A stretch of DNA of 64,000 nt from positions 216,442 to 280,441 of the forward strand of contig NZ_LMPJ01000001.1 in assembly GCF_001424585.1 (NCBI RefSeq), given 5' to 3'. The notes beneath the pieces are model-generated. The model saw only the letters and a program-made list of their open reading frames with translations. It had not been told where the DNA came from and made no database searches. The position numbers and the translations under genes are program-made. The stretch is from Chryseobacterium sp. Leaf180. GTDB lineage: Bacteria; Bacteroidota; Bacteroidia; Flavobacteriales; Weeksellaceae. Positions 46,327 to 54,434 of the stretch are shown one piece after another (the first letter of the stretch is position 1; the number at the start of each line of letters is the position of its first letter).

Positions 46327-46344
46327 ATTTAAATCAAATAAAAG

Positions 46345-46377
46345 AAAAGCGCATCCTGAAAAGAATGCGCTTTTTTT
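46345..46377. terminator. Terminator between the RND operon and the J-domain gene
   Basis: The stem AAAAGCGCAT/ATGCGCTTTT has a 10-base loop and T7 on the plus strand. Confidence 0.85.
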
Positions 46378-46396
46378 ATTTAGGTTTCAGCAAAAA

Positions 46397-46843
46397 TTAA
46401 TCTGCCATTACCTCACCGGATTTTCTGTAGATGAAATTTCCGTAGATATGTCTTCTTGCAAAACGGCTTGGAGAATCCGAGTTTACCATTTTGATATATG
46501 TGTTTCTCGGAACGCCTATATACTCGTACATATTTCCGTTCAAATGCTGTACTTTTAAAATTGATTTTTCAAGATAAAAATCAGCAATATTCGATTTGGT
46601 GATGGTCTCTGTGTATTCTTCTTTATATTTTTCCTGAGTTTCTCCGTTGATGCTTACCAAAAAATGATACGCCTCAATAATTGATTTACTCTTGATCTCC
46701 GCTTCTTTTTTCCCTTCCTCATCATCGATAAATTTATCAGGATGTGTTTCTTTCATGGCGTTTCTGTAGATGGTTTTAAGATCCTTCAACGTTGCCGTTT
46801 TATCTACACCCAGCAGTTTTCTGTGTTCACCAATTCTTTTCAT
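46397..46843 (-). CDS. J-domain protein with C-terminal KTSC domain
   Basis: The 148-residue protein has a J domain at residues 8-60 with the Hsp70-activating HPD at 34-36. A 35-residue linker follows. The C-terminal part, about 100-143, matches the KTSC domain pattern (YEYIGVPRNTYIKMVNSDSPSRFARRHIYGNF). Known J proteins stimulate DnaK ATPase; KTSC domains are short and of unclear role. Fusing the two suggests a client-specific co-chaperone, but no partner is visible nearby. Confidence 0.85.
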   Translation of the reverse strand: MKRIGEHRKLLGVDKTATLKDLKTIYRNAMKETHPDKFIDDEEGKKEAEIKSKSIIEAYHFLVSINGETQEKYKEEYTETITKSNIADFYLEKSILKVQHLNGNMYEYIGVPRNTYIKMVNSDSPSRFARRHIYGNFIYRKSGEVMAD

Positions 46844-46864
46844 ATAACTAATATTTTACGGGCG

Positions 46865-46872
46865 CAAAAGTA
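46865..46872 (-). promoter_or_regulatory. -7 element of the J-domain gene
   Basis: TACTTTTG on the minus strand is a perfect match ending 21 nt before the ATG. Confidence 0.55.
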
Positions 46873-46938
46873 CGTTTAAAATCCTGAAAAACCATAACAT
46901 ATTCATTATTAATTTATTATTAAGAAATTTTATGATTT

Positions 46939-47451
46939 TCAGTTTTCATCTAGAAGGGAGAAAGCAATTTGTAAAGATTCTTCTAAATGCTGAATAAGAT
47001 TATTTTCACCTGATAAAGGATAGAAAAATTCGGCAGGATTTACAAAATTATTGTTGTACTTCGTGGCTTCGCTTGCACCATCAACATCTATTTTCAAAGA
47101 AGCATTTTTAGTTTTTCTGATCACAGTTTTAATATTTTGTGAAATTTTTTTCGAACCGACACAGCCGACCAAAGCGCCGCGACCTTTCACATCAAAGCAG
47201 ATTGCTGCGTAAATTCCGTTCGAAACCATTTGCCTTTCCGGTAAAATACAGACATATAAAACGTTGGGAAGATGTCCGAAATATCCTGGAATTCTGACTT
47301 TCAAATCTTGACCTTCAACTCCAGAAAAATGATTTTTAAATTCTTCTTGAATAAGTTTAAGTAAATCTCTGATGTTTTTATCCGGATAATTTTCGCTTTT
47401 CTCAATTTGCTTAAACTCACAGATTTCATTAAAAAGTTCGGCGATTTTCAA
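46939..47451 (-). CDS. Hypothetical protein, last gene of the HPP operon
   Basis: The 170-residue soluble protein has no signal peptide and no family I recognise with confidence. The centre (PNVLYVCILPERQMVSNGIYAAICFD) faintly resembles the MrcB/DUF3578 N-terminal fold, but the resemblance is too weak to use. It is 2 nt after the 192-residue secreted protein gene, so it belongs to the five-gene operon that starts with the HPP protein. Confidence 0.75.
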   Translation of the reverse strand: MKIAELFNEICEFKQIEKSENYPDKNIRDLLKLIQEEFKNHFSGVEGQDLKVRIPGYFGHLPNVLYVCILPERQMVSNGIYAAICFDVKGRGALVGCVGSKKISQNIKTVIRKTKNASLKIDVDGASEATKYNNNFVNPAEFFYPLSGENNLIQHLEESLQIAFSLLDEN

Positions 47452-47453
47452 CC

Positions 47454-48032
47454 TTAAACTTTTTCCTGCATCACAAAAGTCAGTTTTGCATCTTTTAGAA
47501 AATCTGATAAAACTGTATTTTTTGTCGCTTTGCTGTTCGCCAGTTCAAAATAATACGTCACAGAATTTGAAAAACTTTTGTTACGCGTTACCAGTTTATA
47601 CCGACGTATAGAATCTTTAGAATTTGGAAGTTTCAGTTCTGAAATCTTCGCTGTAATATTATTCACATCAAAACCCGCACGTGGATCTTTCTGAAGTTTC
47701 AAAAATCTTTTCTGCGTACGGTCGGTCGTTTCTTCAATGAATTTTTCCATCTGAAAATCGGTCAGCAACTGCGGATAAACCAAACCCTGATGCAGAATGT
47801 CCAAAGTCAGCTGATCTCCGTTTTCGAAAAAAATATTTTTATCGTTAAACTGCAGGACATTATCACGCAAAACGATTTTGCCGTCAAATTTTTTGTAGTT
47901 TTTCTTTTTATAATTTTTCGCAATGGCTGTTGCAATCTGCTGATCTTTTTTTGAGATGGGTTCTGTCTTTTGAGCGTTTAAAGAAACGCAGAAAATCGTC
48001 AGAAAAACCAGAGTGTATATTGTTTTTTTCAT
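47454..48032 (-). CDS. Secreted hypothetical protein of the HPP operon
   Basis: The 192-residue protein has a signal peptide ending VSLNAQ, with a lysine-rich mature part (IAKNYKKKNYKKFDGK) and beta-rich C-terminal half (YYFELAN). I do not recognise a family. It sits 2 nt from each neighbouring gene in the operon. Confidence 0.8.
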   Translation of the reverse strand: MKKTIYTLVFLTIFCVSLNAQKTEPISKKDQQIATAIAKNYKKKNYKKFDGKIVLRDNVLQFNDKNIFFENGDQLTLDILHQGLVYPQLLTDFQMEKFIEETTDRTQKRFLKLQKDPRAGFDVNNITAKISELKLPNSKDSIRRYKLVTRNKSFSNSVTYYFELANSKATKNTVLSDFLKDAKLTFVMQEKV

Positions 48033-48034
48033 TT

Positions 48035-48943
48035 TTAATTCTTTTTTAAAAGTAGATCGCGCAATGCAGAATCCAAGTTTGGAAACTCAAGCTTAAAACC
48101 TTCTTTCTGCAGTTTTTCGGAGGAAATTCTTGAGCCTTCCAGCAAAACCACGGAGAGTTCGCCGAAAATTAATTTCAGCATAAAAGCTGGCACATTCGGC
48201 ATAAACATAGGCTTATCCAAAACCTTTGCAATCGCTTTTGTAAACTGTTTGCTGTTCACGTGTTCCGGTGAAGCCACGTTGTATGCTCCGTCAATCTCGC
48301 TTTCAACGGCAAATTTATACATTCTGCTGAGATCGTTGATGTGAACCCAAGGCATGTACTGTTTTCCGCTTCCGATCGGCGATCCAAAGCCCATCTTAAC
48401 AGGAACTGACATCTTTTTTAGAGCGCCTTCATCTTCTGCAAGCACAATTGGCGTGCGAACTTTCACGACGCGCTCTGCGATATTTCCTTTTTTGAAATCA
48501 TCTGCTGCAGCTTCCCAGGCTTTTACGACTTCTGCCAGAAAATCATTTCCATAAGGTCCGCTTTCATCGAAAATCTTTTCAGATGTGAAGGAGCCGTAAA
48601 TACCTGACGCCGATGCAGATATAAACGATTTTATTTTAAAATTATTTTGCTTTAAAGTATCAAGAATCAGCTTTGCGGAATCGATGCGGCTGGTAAAGAT
48701 TTCTTTTTTTCGCTCATCAGTCCATTTTTTTTCGGCAACATTGGCTCCGGCGAGGTGGATGATGTGAGATACATTTTTTAAAGCAGCGACATCGATGGTT
48801 TTCTTTTCAATATTCCACTCAAATTCGTTTGCATTTTTTTTGGTTCTTGTCAGAAAACGTATTTCGTAATCATTTTGAAGAAGTTTTGATAGATTTTTGG
48901 CGACGCTTCCGTTCGCGCCAGTGATGAGAATAGTTTCTTTCAT
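48035..48943 (-). CDS. TIGR01777 family NAD(P)-dependent epimerase/oxidoreductase (YfcH-like)
   Basis: The 302-residue extended short-chain dehydrogenase has the nucleotide motif ITGANGSVAKN, in which the last glycine of GxxGxxG is replaced by alanine, and the family-specific HLAGANVAEKKWTDERKKEI segment. SASASGIYG carries the active-site Tyr, and the protein ends in a DUF1731 domain (GFKLEFPNLDSALRDLL). Substrates of this family are undefined, although the fold points to a sugar-nucleotide or similar ketone. It is the middle gene of the HPP operon. Confidence 0.9.
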   Translation of the reverse strand: MKETILITGANGSVAKNLSKLLQNDYEIRFLTRTKKNANEFEWNIEKKTIDVAALKNVSHIIHLAGANVAEKKWTDERKKEIFTSRIDSAKLILDTLKQNNFKIKSFISASASGIYGSFTSEKIFDESGPYGNDFLAEVVKAWEAAADDFKKGNIAERVVKVRTPIVLAEDEGALKKMSVPVKMGFGSPIGSGKQYMPWVHINDLSRMYKFAVESEIDGAYNVASPEHVNSKQFTKAIAKVLDKPMFMPNVPAFMLKLIFGELSVVLLEGSRISSEKLQKEGFKLEFPNLDSALRDLLLKKN

Positions 48944-48944
48944 T

Positions 48945-49292
48945 TTAAGAATTTGTGTTTTTTACCAGCAGAACGTAATCGGCATCTAAAACTTTATAGC
49001 CTTGATCGTAAATAAACCGGTATTCAGATCCGTTTTTGTACACTTTGATCTGCGTGAGAAAATTAAAATCAAAACCTAAGCCACTAAGTTTTGCTATTGA
49101 GATTTTCGTTTTTCCTTCGGTATTTACCTCAGAAAGAATGCGATAATTGCGGCGCAGTTTGTTGTTTACGTTGCGCATCAGATTACTGGAATCTTTGTTT
49201 TGCTTGTTGTTGAAAGCATTTCTGCAGGCGTCGTTACAGAATTTTTTATCAGATCTTCCGATGATTTTGTCGCCACATTCCAGACATTCCAT
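48945..49292 (-). CDS. Small zinc-finger-like hypothetical protein
   Basis: The 115-residue protein begins with MECLECGDKIIGRSDKKFC and continues DACRNAF, a CxxC...CxxxC arrangement typical of a zinc ribbon. The remaining 80 residues are basic and beta-rich. It may bind nucleic acid, but I do not know the family. It sits 1 nt from the oxidoreductase gene and 3 nt from the HPP gene. Confidence 0.8.
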   Translation of the reverse strand: MECLECGDKIIGRSDKKFCNDACRNAFNNKQNKDSSNLMRNVNNKLRRNYRILSEVNTEGKTKISIAKLSGLGFDFNFLTQIKVYKNGSEYRFIYDQGYKVLDADYVLLVKNTNS

Positions 49293-49295
49293 GGT

Positions 49296-49892
49296 TTAGC
49301 TTTTTATTTTGTGAATCTTTCTTGCTCTAATTTTATTTCGCCAGAAAAATTTTGCCGGATACTGTCTGTTTTTGGTTAAATTATTAAAAATCAAAGCAAC
49401 AGTCAATAAAATGAGACAGCCCGAAAGTACTGGCGAGAGAATGTACCAAAAACCCAAATCTGCGATTTTTCCGGAGGATGTAACCGCTATAAGTGCAGTT
49501 GCGCCGCCTGGCGGATGTAAAGTTTTTGTGATTTGCATTAAAACGATGCTTAATGAAACTGCCAACGGAGCTTTTAGCCAGATAATATCAGGTAAAAGGG
49601 TTGCTACCAAAACTCCTGCAAAAGCAGAAATTACGTGTCCTCCAATTAGATTTCTCGGTTGCGCGAGCGGACTCTGGATCGCGCCATAAATTAAAACGCT
49701 GGAAGCTCCGAAAGAACCGATCAAAAAAATGTTTTCGTTTTCAAAAAGATAATGCGATTGAATAAATGCAATAATTCCGATGCCAAAAAATGCACCGAGA
49801 AATGAGAAAAAATGCTCTCTGTAGTCTACAAGAGTTTCGCGGTAAATGATGTATTTTGAAACGCGTAACGTTCTCTTAAAATTTCTTTTCAC
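49296..49892 (-). CDS. HPP family membrane protein
   Basis: The 198-residue protein has four hydrophobic spans and the diagnostic motif KTLHPPGGATALIAV near residue 129. HPP proteins are integral membrane proteins; some plant and cyanobacterial relatives transport nitrite, but many have no tested function. It is the first gene of a five-gene operon with gaps of 1-3 nt. Its promoter carries a palindrome at the expected start of transcription. Confidence 0.92.
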   Translation of the reverse strand: MKRNFKRTLRVSKYIIYRETLVDYREHFFSFLGAFFGIGIIAFIQSHYLFENENIFLIGSFGASSVLIYGAIQSPLAQPRNLIGGHVISAFAGVLVATLLPDIIWLKAPLAVSLSIVLMQITKTLHPPGGATALIAVTSSGKIADLGFWYILSPVLSGCLILLTVALIFNNLTKNRQYPAKFFWRNKIRARKIHKIKS

Positions 49893-49925
49893 AAATAATT
49901 AATGATAAATAAATATACAAAATAT

Positions 49926-49950
49926 TCGTTTGCAAACGACTACAAATGTA
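49926..49950 (-). promoter_or_regulatory. HPP operon promoter with palindromic operator candidate
   Basis: On the minus strand TACATTTG (49950-49943) is a perfect -7 match. The perfect 14-bp palindrome TCGTTTGCAAACGA (49926-49939) starts 3 nt downstream, over the likely transcription start, 33 nt before the ATG. Confidence 0.6.
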
Positions 49951-50005
49951 TTTAATTGTTTTACTACCGATTTTGATGATTCGCAGACAGCAACTTTGCT
50001 ACAGA

Positions 50006-50035
50006 AATCAAAGAGAAATGTGAGCGTCTTTGATT
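50006..50035. repeat. Inverted repeat upstream of ssb
   Basis: AATCAAAGA (50006-50014) and TCTTTGATT (50027-50035) are perfect complements separated by 12 bases, 29 nt before the ssb ATG. It could be a leader hairpin or a protein site. Confidence 0.5.
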
Positions 50036-50064
50036 AAGAAGTAAAACAATTAAAATTTAAAATT

Positions 50065-50397
50065 ATGTCACTAAGAAACAAAGTAACCCTGATCGGGTTT
50101 ACAGGAAAAGAAGTAGAAATGATCACCTTTGAAAGCGGAACACAAAAATGTACTGTATCTCTGGCCACAAATGATCACTATACAAATGCAAAAGGCGAAA
50201 AAGTGGAAGAAACGCAATGGCACAATTTGATTGCCTTTGGAAAAACAGCAGAGATTTTTCAGAAGTATGTGCCAAAAGGGAAAGAGATTGCGATTGAAGG
50301 AAAACTTACGTACAGATCGTACGATGATAAAGATGGAGTAAAAAGAAATATCACAGAGATTCGTGTGGATGAACTGCTTTTATTAGGAAGCAAATAG
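50065..50397 (+). CDS. ssb: Single-stranded DNA-binding protein, short form
   Basis: The 110-residue protein is essentially one OB fold, with LRNKVTLIGFTGK at the start, TQWHNLIAFGKTAEIFQKYVPKGKEIAIEGKL in the core and TEIRVDELLLLG at the end. It lacks the long linker and the acidic DDxPF tail that recruits partner proteins in the replication SSB. It may therefore be an accessory SSB, for instance for recombination or competence, with the main SSB elsewhere. The next gene encodes an HRDC protein, 36 nt on. Confidence 0.92.
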   Translation: MSLRNKVTLIGFTGKEVEMITFESGTQKCTVSLATNDHYTNAKGEKVEETQWHNLIAFGKTAEIFQKYVPKGKEIAIEGKLTYRSYDDKDGVKRNITEIRVDELLLLGSK

Positions 50398-50433
50398 AAT
50401 TCTGATGATTTAATCTAATCTAAAAACACAAAA

Positions 50434-50892
50434 ATGAAAATCAAAATTTTCAAAGTGCGGATCGATGATGATTTGGTGAAAGAAGATCAAAAAAGTATTG
50501 ATGATTTTCTAAATAAGCATGACATTATCAACGTTGAGACTGCTTTTTTAGCGGACGAAAAAGTATGGTCAGTTTTCATGTATTACAACGAAATCAAAAA
50601 TTCTGTTTCTAAAAATACAGTAAAAGATTCTAAGACTCCAAAATATTCTGCTGATGATGAAGTTCTGACAGAGAATGAAATTAAAATTTTAGACGCACTG
50701 AAAATCTGGCGTTCAGAGAAAGCACGGGAACAGAATCTACCGACGTATTTTATAGCAACCAACAAAGAACTTTTCTCTGTGGCGAAATTTAAACCGCTGA
50801 AAAAAGAAGAATTGTGCGATATAAAAGGTTTTGGAAAACACAAAATAGAAAACTACGGTGAAGAAATTCTTTTGATTTTGGATTCAGTATAA
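50434..50892 (+). CDS. Stand-alone HRDC domain protein
   Basis: The 152-residue protein has a beta-rich N-terminal part (residues 1-65) and an HRDC domain in about residues 75-150 (ILDALKIWRSEKAREQNLPTYFIATNKELFSVAKFKPL, then IKGFGKHKIENYGEEILLIL). HRDC modules usually sit at the end of RecQ helicases or RNase D and bind nucleic acid; here one stands alone without an enzymatic domain. The N-terminal part has no family I recognise. It lies between a short SSB and a terminator, probably an operon with ssb. Confidence 0.85.
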   Translation: MKIKIFKVRIDDDLVKEDQKSIDDFLNKHDIINVETAFLADEKVWSVFMYYNEIKNSVSKNTVKDSKTPKYSADDEVLTENEIKILDALKIWRSEKAREQNLPTYFIATNKELFSVAKFKPLKKEELCDIKGFGKHKIENYGEEILLILDSV

Positions 50893-50922
50893 AAAATGAA
50901 AACACAGGTGATGATGAGGAGG

Positions 50923-50949
50923 CCGGAGAATTGTATTCTTCGGTTTTTT
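50923..50949 (+). terminator. Terminator of the ssb-HRDC unit
   Basis: The stem CCGGAGAAT/ATTCTTCGG (one G-T pair) has a TGT loop followed by T6. Confidence 0.8.
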
Positions 50950-50971
50950 AGTTTAGGTCGTATTTAAATAT

Positions 50972-50979
50972 TATTTTTG
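50972..50979 (+). promoter_or_regulatory. -7 element of the hisS promoter
   Basis: TATTTTTG matches TAnnTTTG. It overlaps the upstream possible start at 50977 and therefore supports the ATG at 51007. Confidence 0.6.
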
Positions 50980-51006
50980 CTGCGATTAAAAATAATAGAA
51001 ACAGCA

Positions 51007-52386
51007 ATGAAGCCCAGTTTAGCCAAAGGAACCAGAGATTTTACTTCACACGAAGTTTCGCGCAGAAAATACATTATCAATATTCTTCAGAAAAATTTTG
51101 AACTTTTCGGGTTTCAGCCTCTGGAAACGCCAAGTTTTGAAAATCTTTCAACATTGACCGGAAAATACGGAGAAGAAGGTGACCGCTTGATCTTTAAAAT
51201 TTTAAATTCAAGTATCAACGAAGCAAAAGACGAAAAAAAAGTTTCGATGACTCAGGATTTTCAGAAGGCTTTAGAAAAACCATTCAGCTCAGAAAATTTA
51301 ACCGACAAAGCGCTTCGCTACGATCTCACAGTTCCTTTTGCAAGATTTGTCGCGATGAATCATGGCAAACTTACTTTTCCTTATAAACGTTATCAGATTC
51401 AGCCGGTTTGGAGAGCAGACCGACCGCAGAAAGGCCGATTCAGAGAATTTTATCAGTGTGATGCTGATGTTGTGGGAAGCCAGAGTCTATGGCAGGAAGT
51501 TGAACTTGTTCAGCTGTATTTAAAATCTTTTGCAGAATTAAAAGTTGCAGTTACAATTCATTTAAACAACAGAAAAATACTTTCCGGACTTGCAGAATAT
51601 GCACGAATTACCGACAAACTCATCGATTTTACAGTCGCTTTAGACAAGTTAGATAAAATTGGAAAAGACGGCGTTGTAAACGAACTTTTAGAAAAAGAAA
51701 TCGCGCAGGAATCGATTGATAAACTTGATTTTCTTTTTAATCAGTCCGCAGACGCTCTGGAAAATCTTCATCAGTTAAAGGAAAAATTCACCGGAAACGA
51801 AATCGGTTCGAAAGGAGTTGAAGAATTGGAATTTGTCATTACAAATTGTCAAAATCTGGGAATTGATGCGAAAAATTTAGTTTTTGATATCACGTTAGCA
51901 CGCGGACTCGATTATTACACGGGTGCGATTTTCGAAGTTAAAGCAAACGATGCGCAGATGGGATCAATTGGCGGCGGCGGACGATATGATAACCTCACAG
52001 AAGTTTTCGGTGTGAAAAATATTCCAGGAATCGGAATTTCTTTTGGTCTTGACAGAATTTACTTAGTAATGGAAGAGCTAAATCTTTTCCCTGAAGATGC
52101 CACTTCAAAAGTTGATTATCTGTTTGCCAATTTTGGAGGAAATGAAACGATTGAAGCTTTAAAAATAATTGCCAAATTAAGACAGAACGGAATTTCCGCT
52201 GAGCTTTTTCCTGAAAATGCAAAAATCAATAAGCAGTTTACCTATGCAGAGAAAAAAGGAATTCAAAACCTAGTTTTTCTGGGTGAAGAAGAATTGAAAA
52301 ACGGAACAGTAACATTGAAAAATCTTAAAGCTGGAGAACAAAAAACAGTTTCTGTGCAAGAGTTTTTAAATCTACAATCAGTGTAA
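51007..52386 (+). CDS. hisS: Histidyl-tRNA synthetase
   Basis: I start at the ATG at 51007, giving 459 residues beginning [12 protein letters not shown], the usual class II HisRS start. Motif 2 is in [30 protein letters not shown], the histidine-specific loop [11 protein letters not shown] and GGGRYDNL follow, and motif 3 is [11 protein letters not shown]. The C-terminal anticodon-binding domain ends the protein. It charges tRNA-His. Confidence 0.97.
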   Translation: MKPSLAKGTRDFTSHEVSRRKYIINILQKNFELFGFQPLETPSFENLSTLTGKYGEEGDRLIFKILNSSINEAKDEKKVSMTQDFQKALEKPFSSENLTDKALRYDLTVPFARFVAMNHGKLTFPYKRYQIQPVWRADRPQKGRFREFYQCDADVVGSQSLWQEVELVQLYLKSFAELKVAVTIHLNNRKILSGLAEYARITDKLIDFTVALDKLDKIGKDGVVNELLEKEIAQESIDKLDFLFNQSADALENLHQLKEKFTGNEIGSKGVEELEFVITNCQNLGIDAKNLVFDITLARGLDYYTGAIFEVKANDAQMGSIGGGGRYDNLTEVFGVKNIPGIGISFGLDRIYLVMEELNLFPEDATSKVDYLFANFGGNETIEALKIIAKLRQNGISAELFPENAKINKQFTYAEKKGIQNLVFLGEEELKNGTVTLKNLKAGEQKTVSVQEFLNLQSV

Positions 52387-52404
52387 AATCTAAAAAATAC
52401 TGCG

Positions 52405-53199
52405 ATGAAAAACTATATTGAAATAAACAAAAAAGCCTGGAATTCAAAAGTAGAACCGCATTTGCAGTCAGAATTTTATGCGGTGGAAGATTTTATTAAA
52501 GGCAAAAATTCGCTGAACTCGATTGAACTTGACCTTTTAGGTGATGTAAAGGGAAAAAAAGTTTTGCATCTGCAGTGTCATTTTGGGCAGGACACAATTT
52601 CGTTTTCACGAATGTGAGCTGATGCGACAGGCGTTGATCTTTCAGATAAAGCTATTGATGCAGCCAATGACCTTGCTCAAAAATGCGGAGTAGAAGCGAA
52701 ATTTATCTGTTCAGATATTTACGAACTGCCAAATGTTTTAGACGAAAAATTTGATATTGTTTTTACCAGTTACGGTACAATTGGCTGGCTTCCGGACCTA
52801 GATCGTTGGGCAGAAGTTGTAAGTCATTTTCTGAAACCGAAGGGAATTTTTGTGATGGCAGAATTTCATCCTTTTGTCTAGATGTATGATGATGATTTTA
52901 AAGATATAAAATATTCATATTTCAATGATGAAGAAATTTCTGAAACAGAAAACGGAACCTATGCTGATCGGAAAGCAGAAATTTATGAAACTTATGTCAC
53001 ATGGAATCATCCACTTTCCGAGGTTTTGCAAAGTCTTTTAGATAAAAATCTAATTCTGCAAAATTTTCAGGAATTTAATTATTCGCCGTATTCCTGCTTT
53101 AATGAAATTGAAGAATTTGAAAAAGGGAAGTGGCGTATTAAAAAATTTGGTGACAAGATGCCAATGGTGTATCCCCTGAAAGCAAAAAAGTCATCGTAA
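52405..53199 (+). pseudogene. SAM-dependent methyltransferase gene with two in-frame stops
   Basis: A single frame from ATG 52405 to TAA 53197-53199 encodes a class I methyltransferase of 264 codons interrupted by two nonsense codons and no frameshift. Motif I reads LHLQCHFGQDT. The first stop, TGA at 52615-52617, follows FSRM and is followed by ADATGVDLSDKAI; the expected residue is Gly (GGA to TGA). The second, TAG at 52879-52881, stands in EFHPFV-stop-MYDDDF, where Trp is expected (TGG to TAG). The rest of the frame is intact and reads as a normal protein. Either the gene was inactivated recently or both are sequence errors. It starts 18 nt after hisS. Confidence 0.85.
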
Positions 53200-53216
53200 C
53201 CGATGACTTTTTTTTT
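53187..53216. terminator. Bidirectional terminator after the methyltransferase pseudogene
   Basis: The stem AAAGTCATCG/CGATGACTTT with loop TAAC, which contains the pseudogene stop, is followed by T9. Confidence 0.85.
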
Positions 53217-53228
53217 ATTCTGATTAGC

Positions 53229-53471
53229 TTAGATACCTGAAGCAGATTCTTCCACTTTAGACTTCGCTTCTTCAAATTTGTTTTGTGCCTGAGAAGAAAA
53301 ATCATTTGCCTTATTTTTCAAATCTCCGCTCCATTTATTCAGGTTATCTTTTGCAGTATTGATCTTATCTTTCACTGCCTGTTTTTCTTCCGGAGTCGAT
53401 TTTTTGTATCTGTAATACGCTAAAGCTCCGATTCCTAATAAGGCTAAAATACCATTTGTCTTATTTCCCAT
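53229..53471 (-). CDS. YtxH-like small envelope/stress protein
   Basis: The 80-residue protein has a short hydrophobic N-terminal segment (NGILALLGIGALAYYRYKKS) followed by a long amphipathic, Lys/Asp/Asn-rich helix (AVKDKINTAKDNLNKWSGDLKNKANDF...). That is the layout of YtxH and related stress proteins of unknown function. It is the last minus-strand gene before the pseudogene terminator and lies 99 nt downstream of iaaA. Confidence 0.8.
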   Translation of the reverse strand: MGNKTNGILALLGIGALAYYRYKKSTPEEKQAVKDKINTAKDNLNKWSGDLKNKANDFSSQAQNKFEEAKSKVEESASGI

Positions 53472-53570
53472 GATTTCTGATTTTTAAAAGTTGAATTAAA
53501 TTATTATAACTCTAACTATGTAAAATACGTGCCAGAAAAATTAGAAGATATGATAAAAATTGTTAAATTT

Positions 53571-54413
53571 TTATTTGAATAGTTCCGTTTTGTCGCCATC
53601 ATGTAAAGCGTAAACCATTGTCGGATAGGAATCCTGATGGAAAATATTTCCTCGGTTATCAATTCCGATTGCGCCTACAAAACCGTCGTTTTTTTTAATT
53701 TCGCTAAAAGTTTTTTCAAATGCAGATTCAATGGAAAGTCCGTCTGTGACGCGCGTCACAATTTTTGCAGACGTAGCGTTTGTTACAATATCTTCCCCAA
53801 CGCCGGTGCAGCTTACCGCACAAAATTCATTCGCAAAATTTCCGGCGACAGTCGCAGAATCGGAAATTCTTCCGGGGATTTCAAAACCTTTTCCGCCTGT
53901 AGAAGTAGCGACAGCAAGTCTTCCGGAAGAATCTAAAGCCACGCAACCTACTGTTCCTTTTCCGCCGGTTTTCAATTTTTCCTCGTACTCAGCTCTTCGC
54001 TGCGGAATTTCAGTTGAAAAATCTTCGAAACCATTTTCGTCAGCATATCTTTTAGCACCGATTCCGCCTAAAACCCGGTCGTCTTCCCCAATCAGGTTTT
54101 TAGCAACCATAATTGGATTTTTAACATTTTCAATATTAATTACGCCACTCATTTTCAGACTTTCGCCATCCATAATCGCTGCGCTCATTCGGATAACACC
54201 ATCGCTTTGAATTTGTGAACCGATTCCTGCATTAAATAAAGGATTGTCTTCCAGTAAAGAAACGGCGTAAGCAACAGTGTCAAAAGCTGAATTCTCATTT
54301 AAAAATGAAAAAGATTTTTCGATAATTTCTTTTAAAGCTTCCTGTTTCGCAACTTTAGTTTCTTTATTTTGGTCACTTTCTGAGAAAAAACCGCCGTGAA
54401 TGATAATTTTCAT
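53571..54413 (-). CDS. iaaA: Isoaspartyl peptidase / plant-type L-asparaginase
   Basis: The 280-residue Ntn hydrolase is made as a precursor that cleaves itself before Thr154 (GKGTVGCVALD), the N-terminal nucleophile of the beta subunit. The NAGIGSQ segment in the alpha part, and STGGKGFEIPGRISDSATVAGNF and TGVGEDIV in the beta part, are all present. The family hydrolyses beta-aspartyl dipeptides. It follows cphB by 21 nt on the same strand, so the likely role is cleaving the beta-aspartyl-arginine released from cyanophycin. Full length of the family is about 300 residues. Confidence 0.93.
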   Translation of the reverse strand: MKIIIHGGFFSESDQNKETKVAKQEALKEIIEKSFSFLNENSAFDTVAYAVSLLEDNPLFNAGIGSQIQSDGVIRMSAAIMDGESLKMSGVINIENVKNPIMVAKNLIGEDDRVLGGIGAKRYADENGFEDFSTEIPQRRAEYEEKLKTGGKGTVGCVALDSSGRLAVATSTGGKGFEIPGRISDSATVAGNFANEFCAVSCTGVGEDIVTNATSAKIVTRVTDGLSIESAFEKTFSEIKKNDGFVGAIGIDNRGNIFHQDSYPTMVYALHDGDKTELFK

Positions 54414-54434
54414 AGTTTGATTTGGTGTAAAAAA

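Noticed and set aside
46939..47451. Possible MrcB/DUF3578-type restriction domain
   Set aside because: The resemblance is limited to one short segment and there are no restriction genes nearby.
53731..54210. Open frame of 159 codons on the plus strand
   Set aside because: It lies antisense inside iaaA and shows only low-complexity Ser/Pro/Ile-rich sequence.
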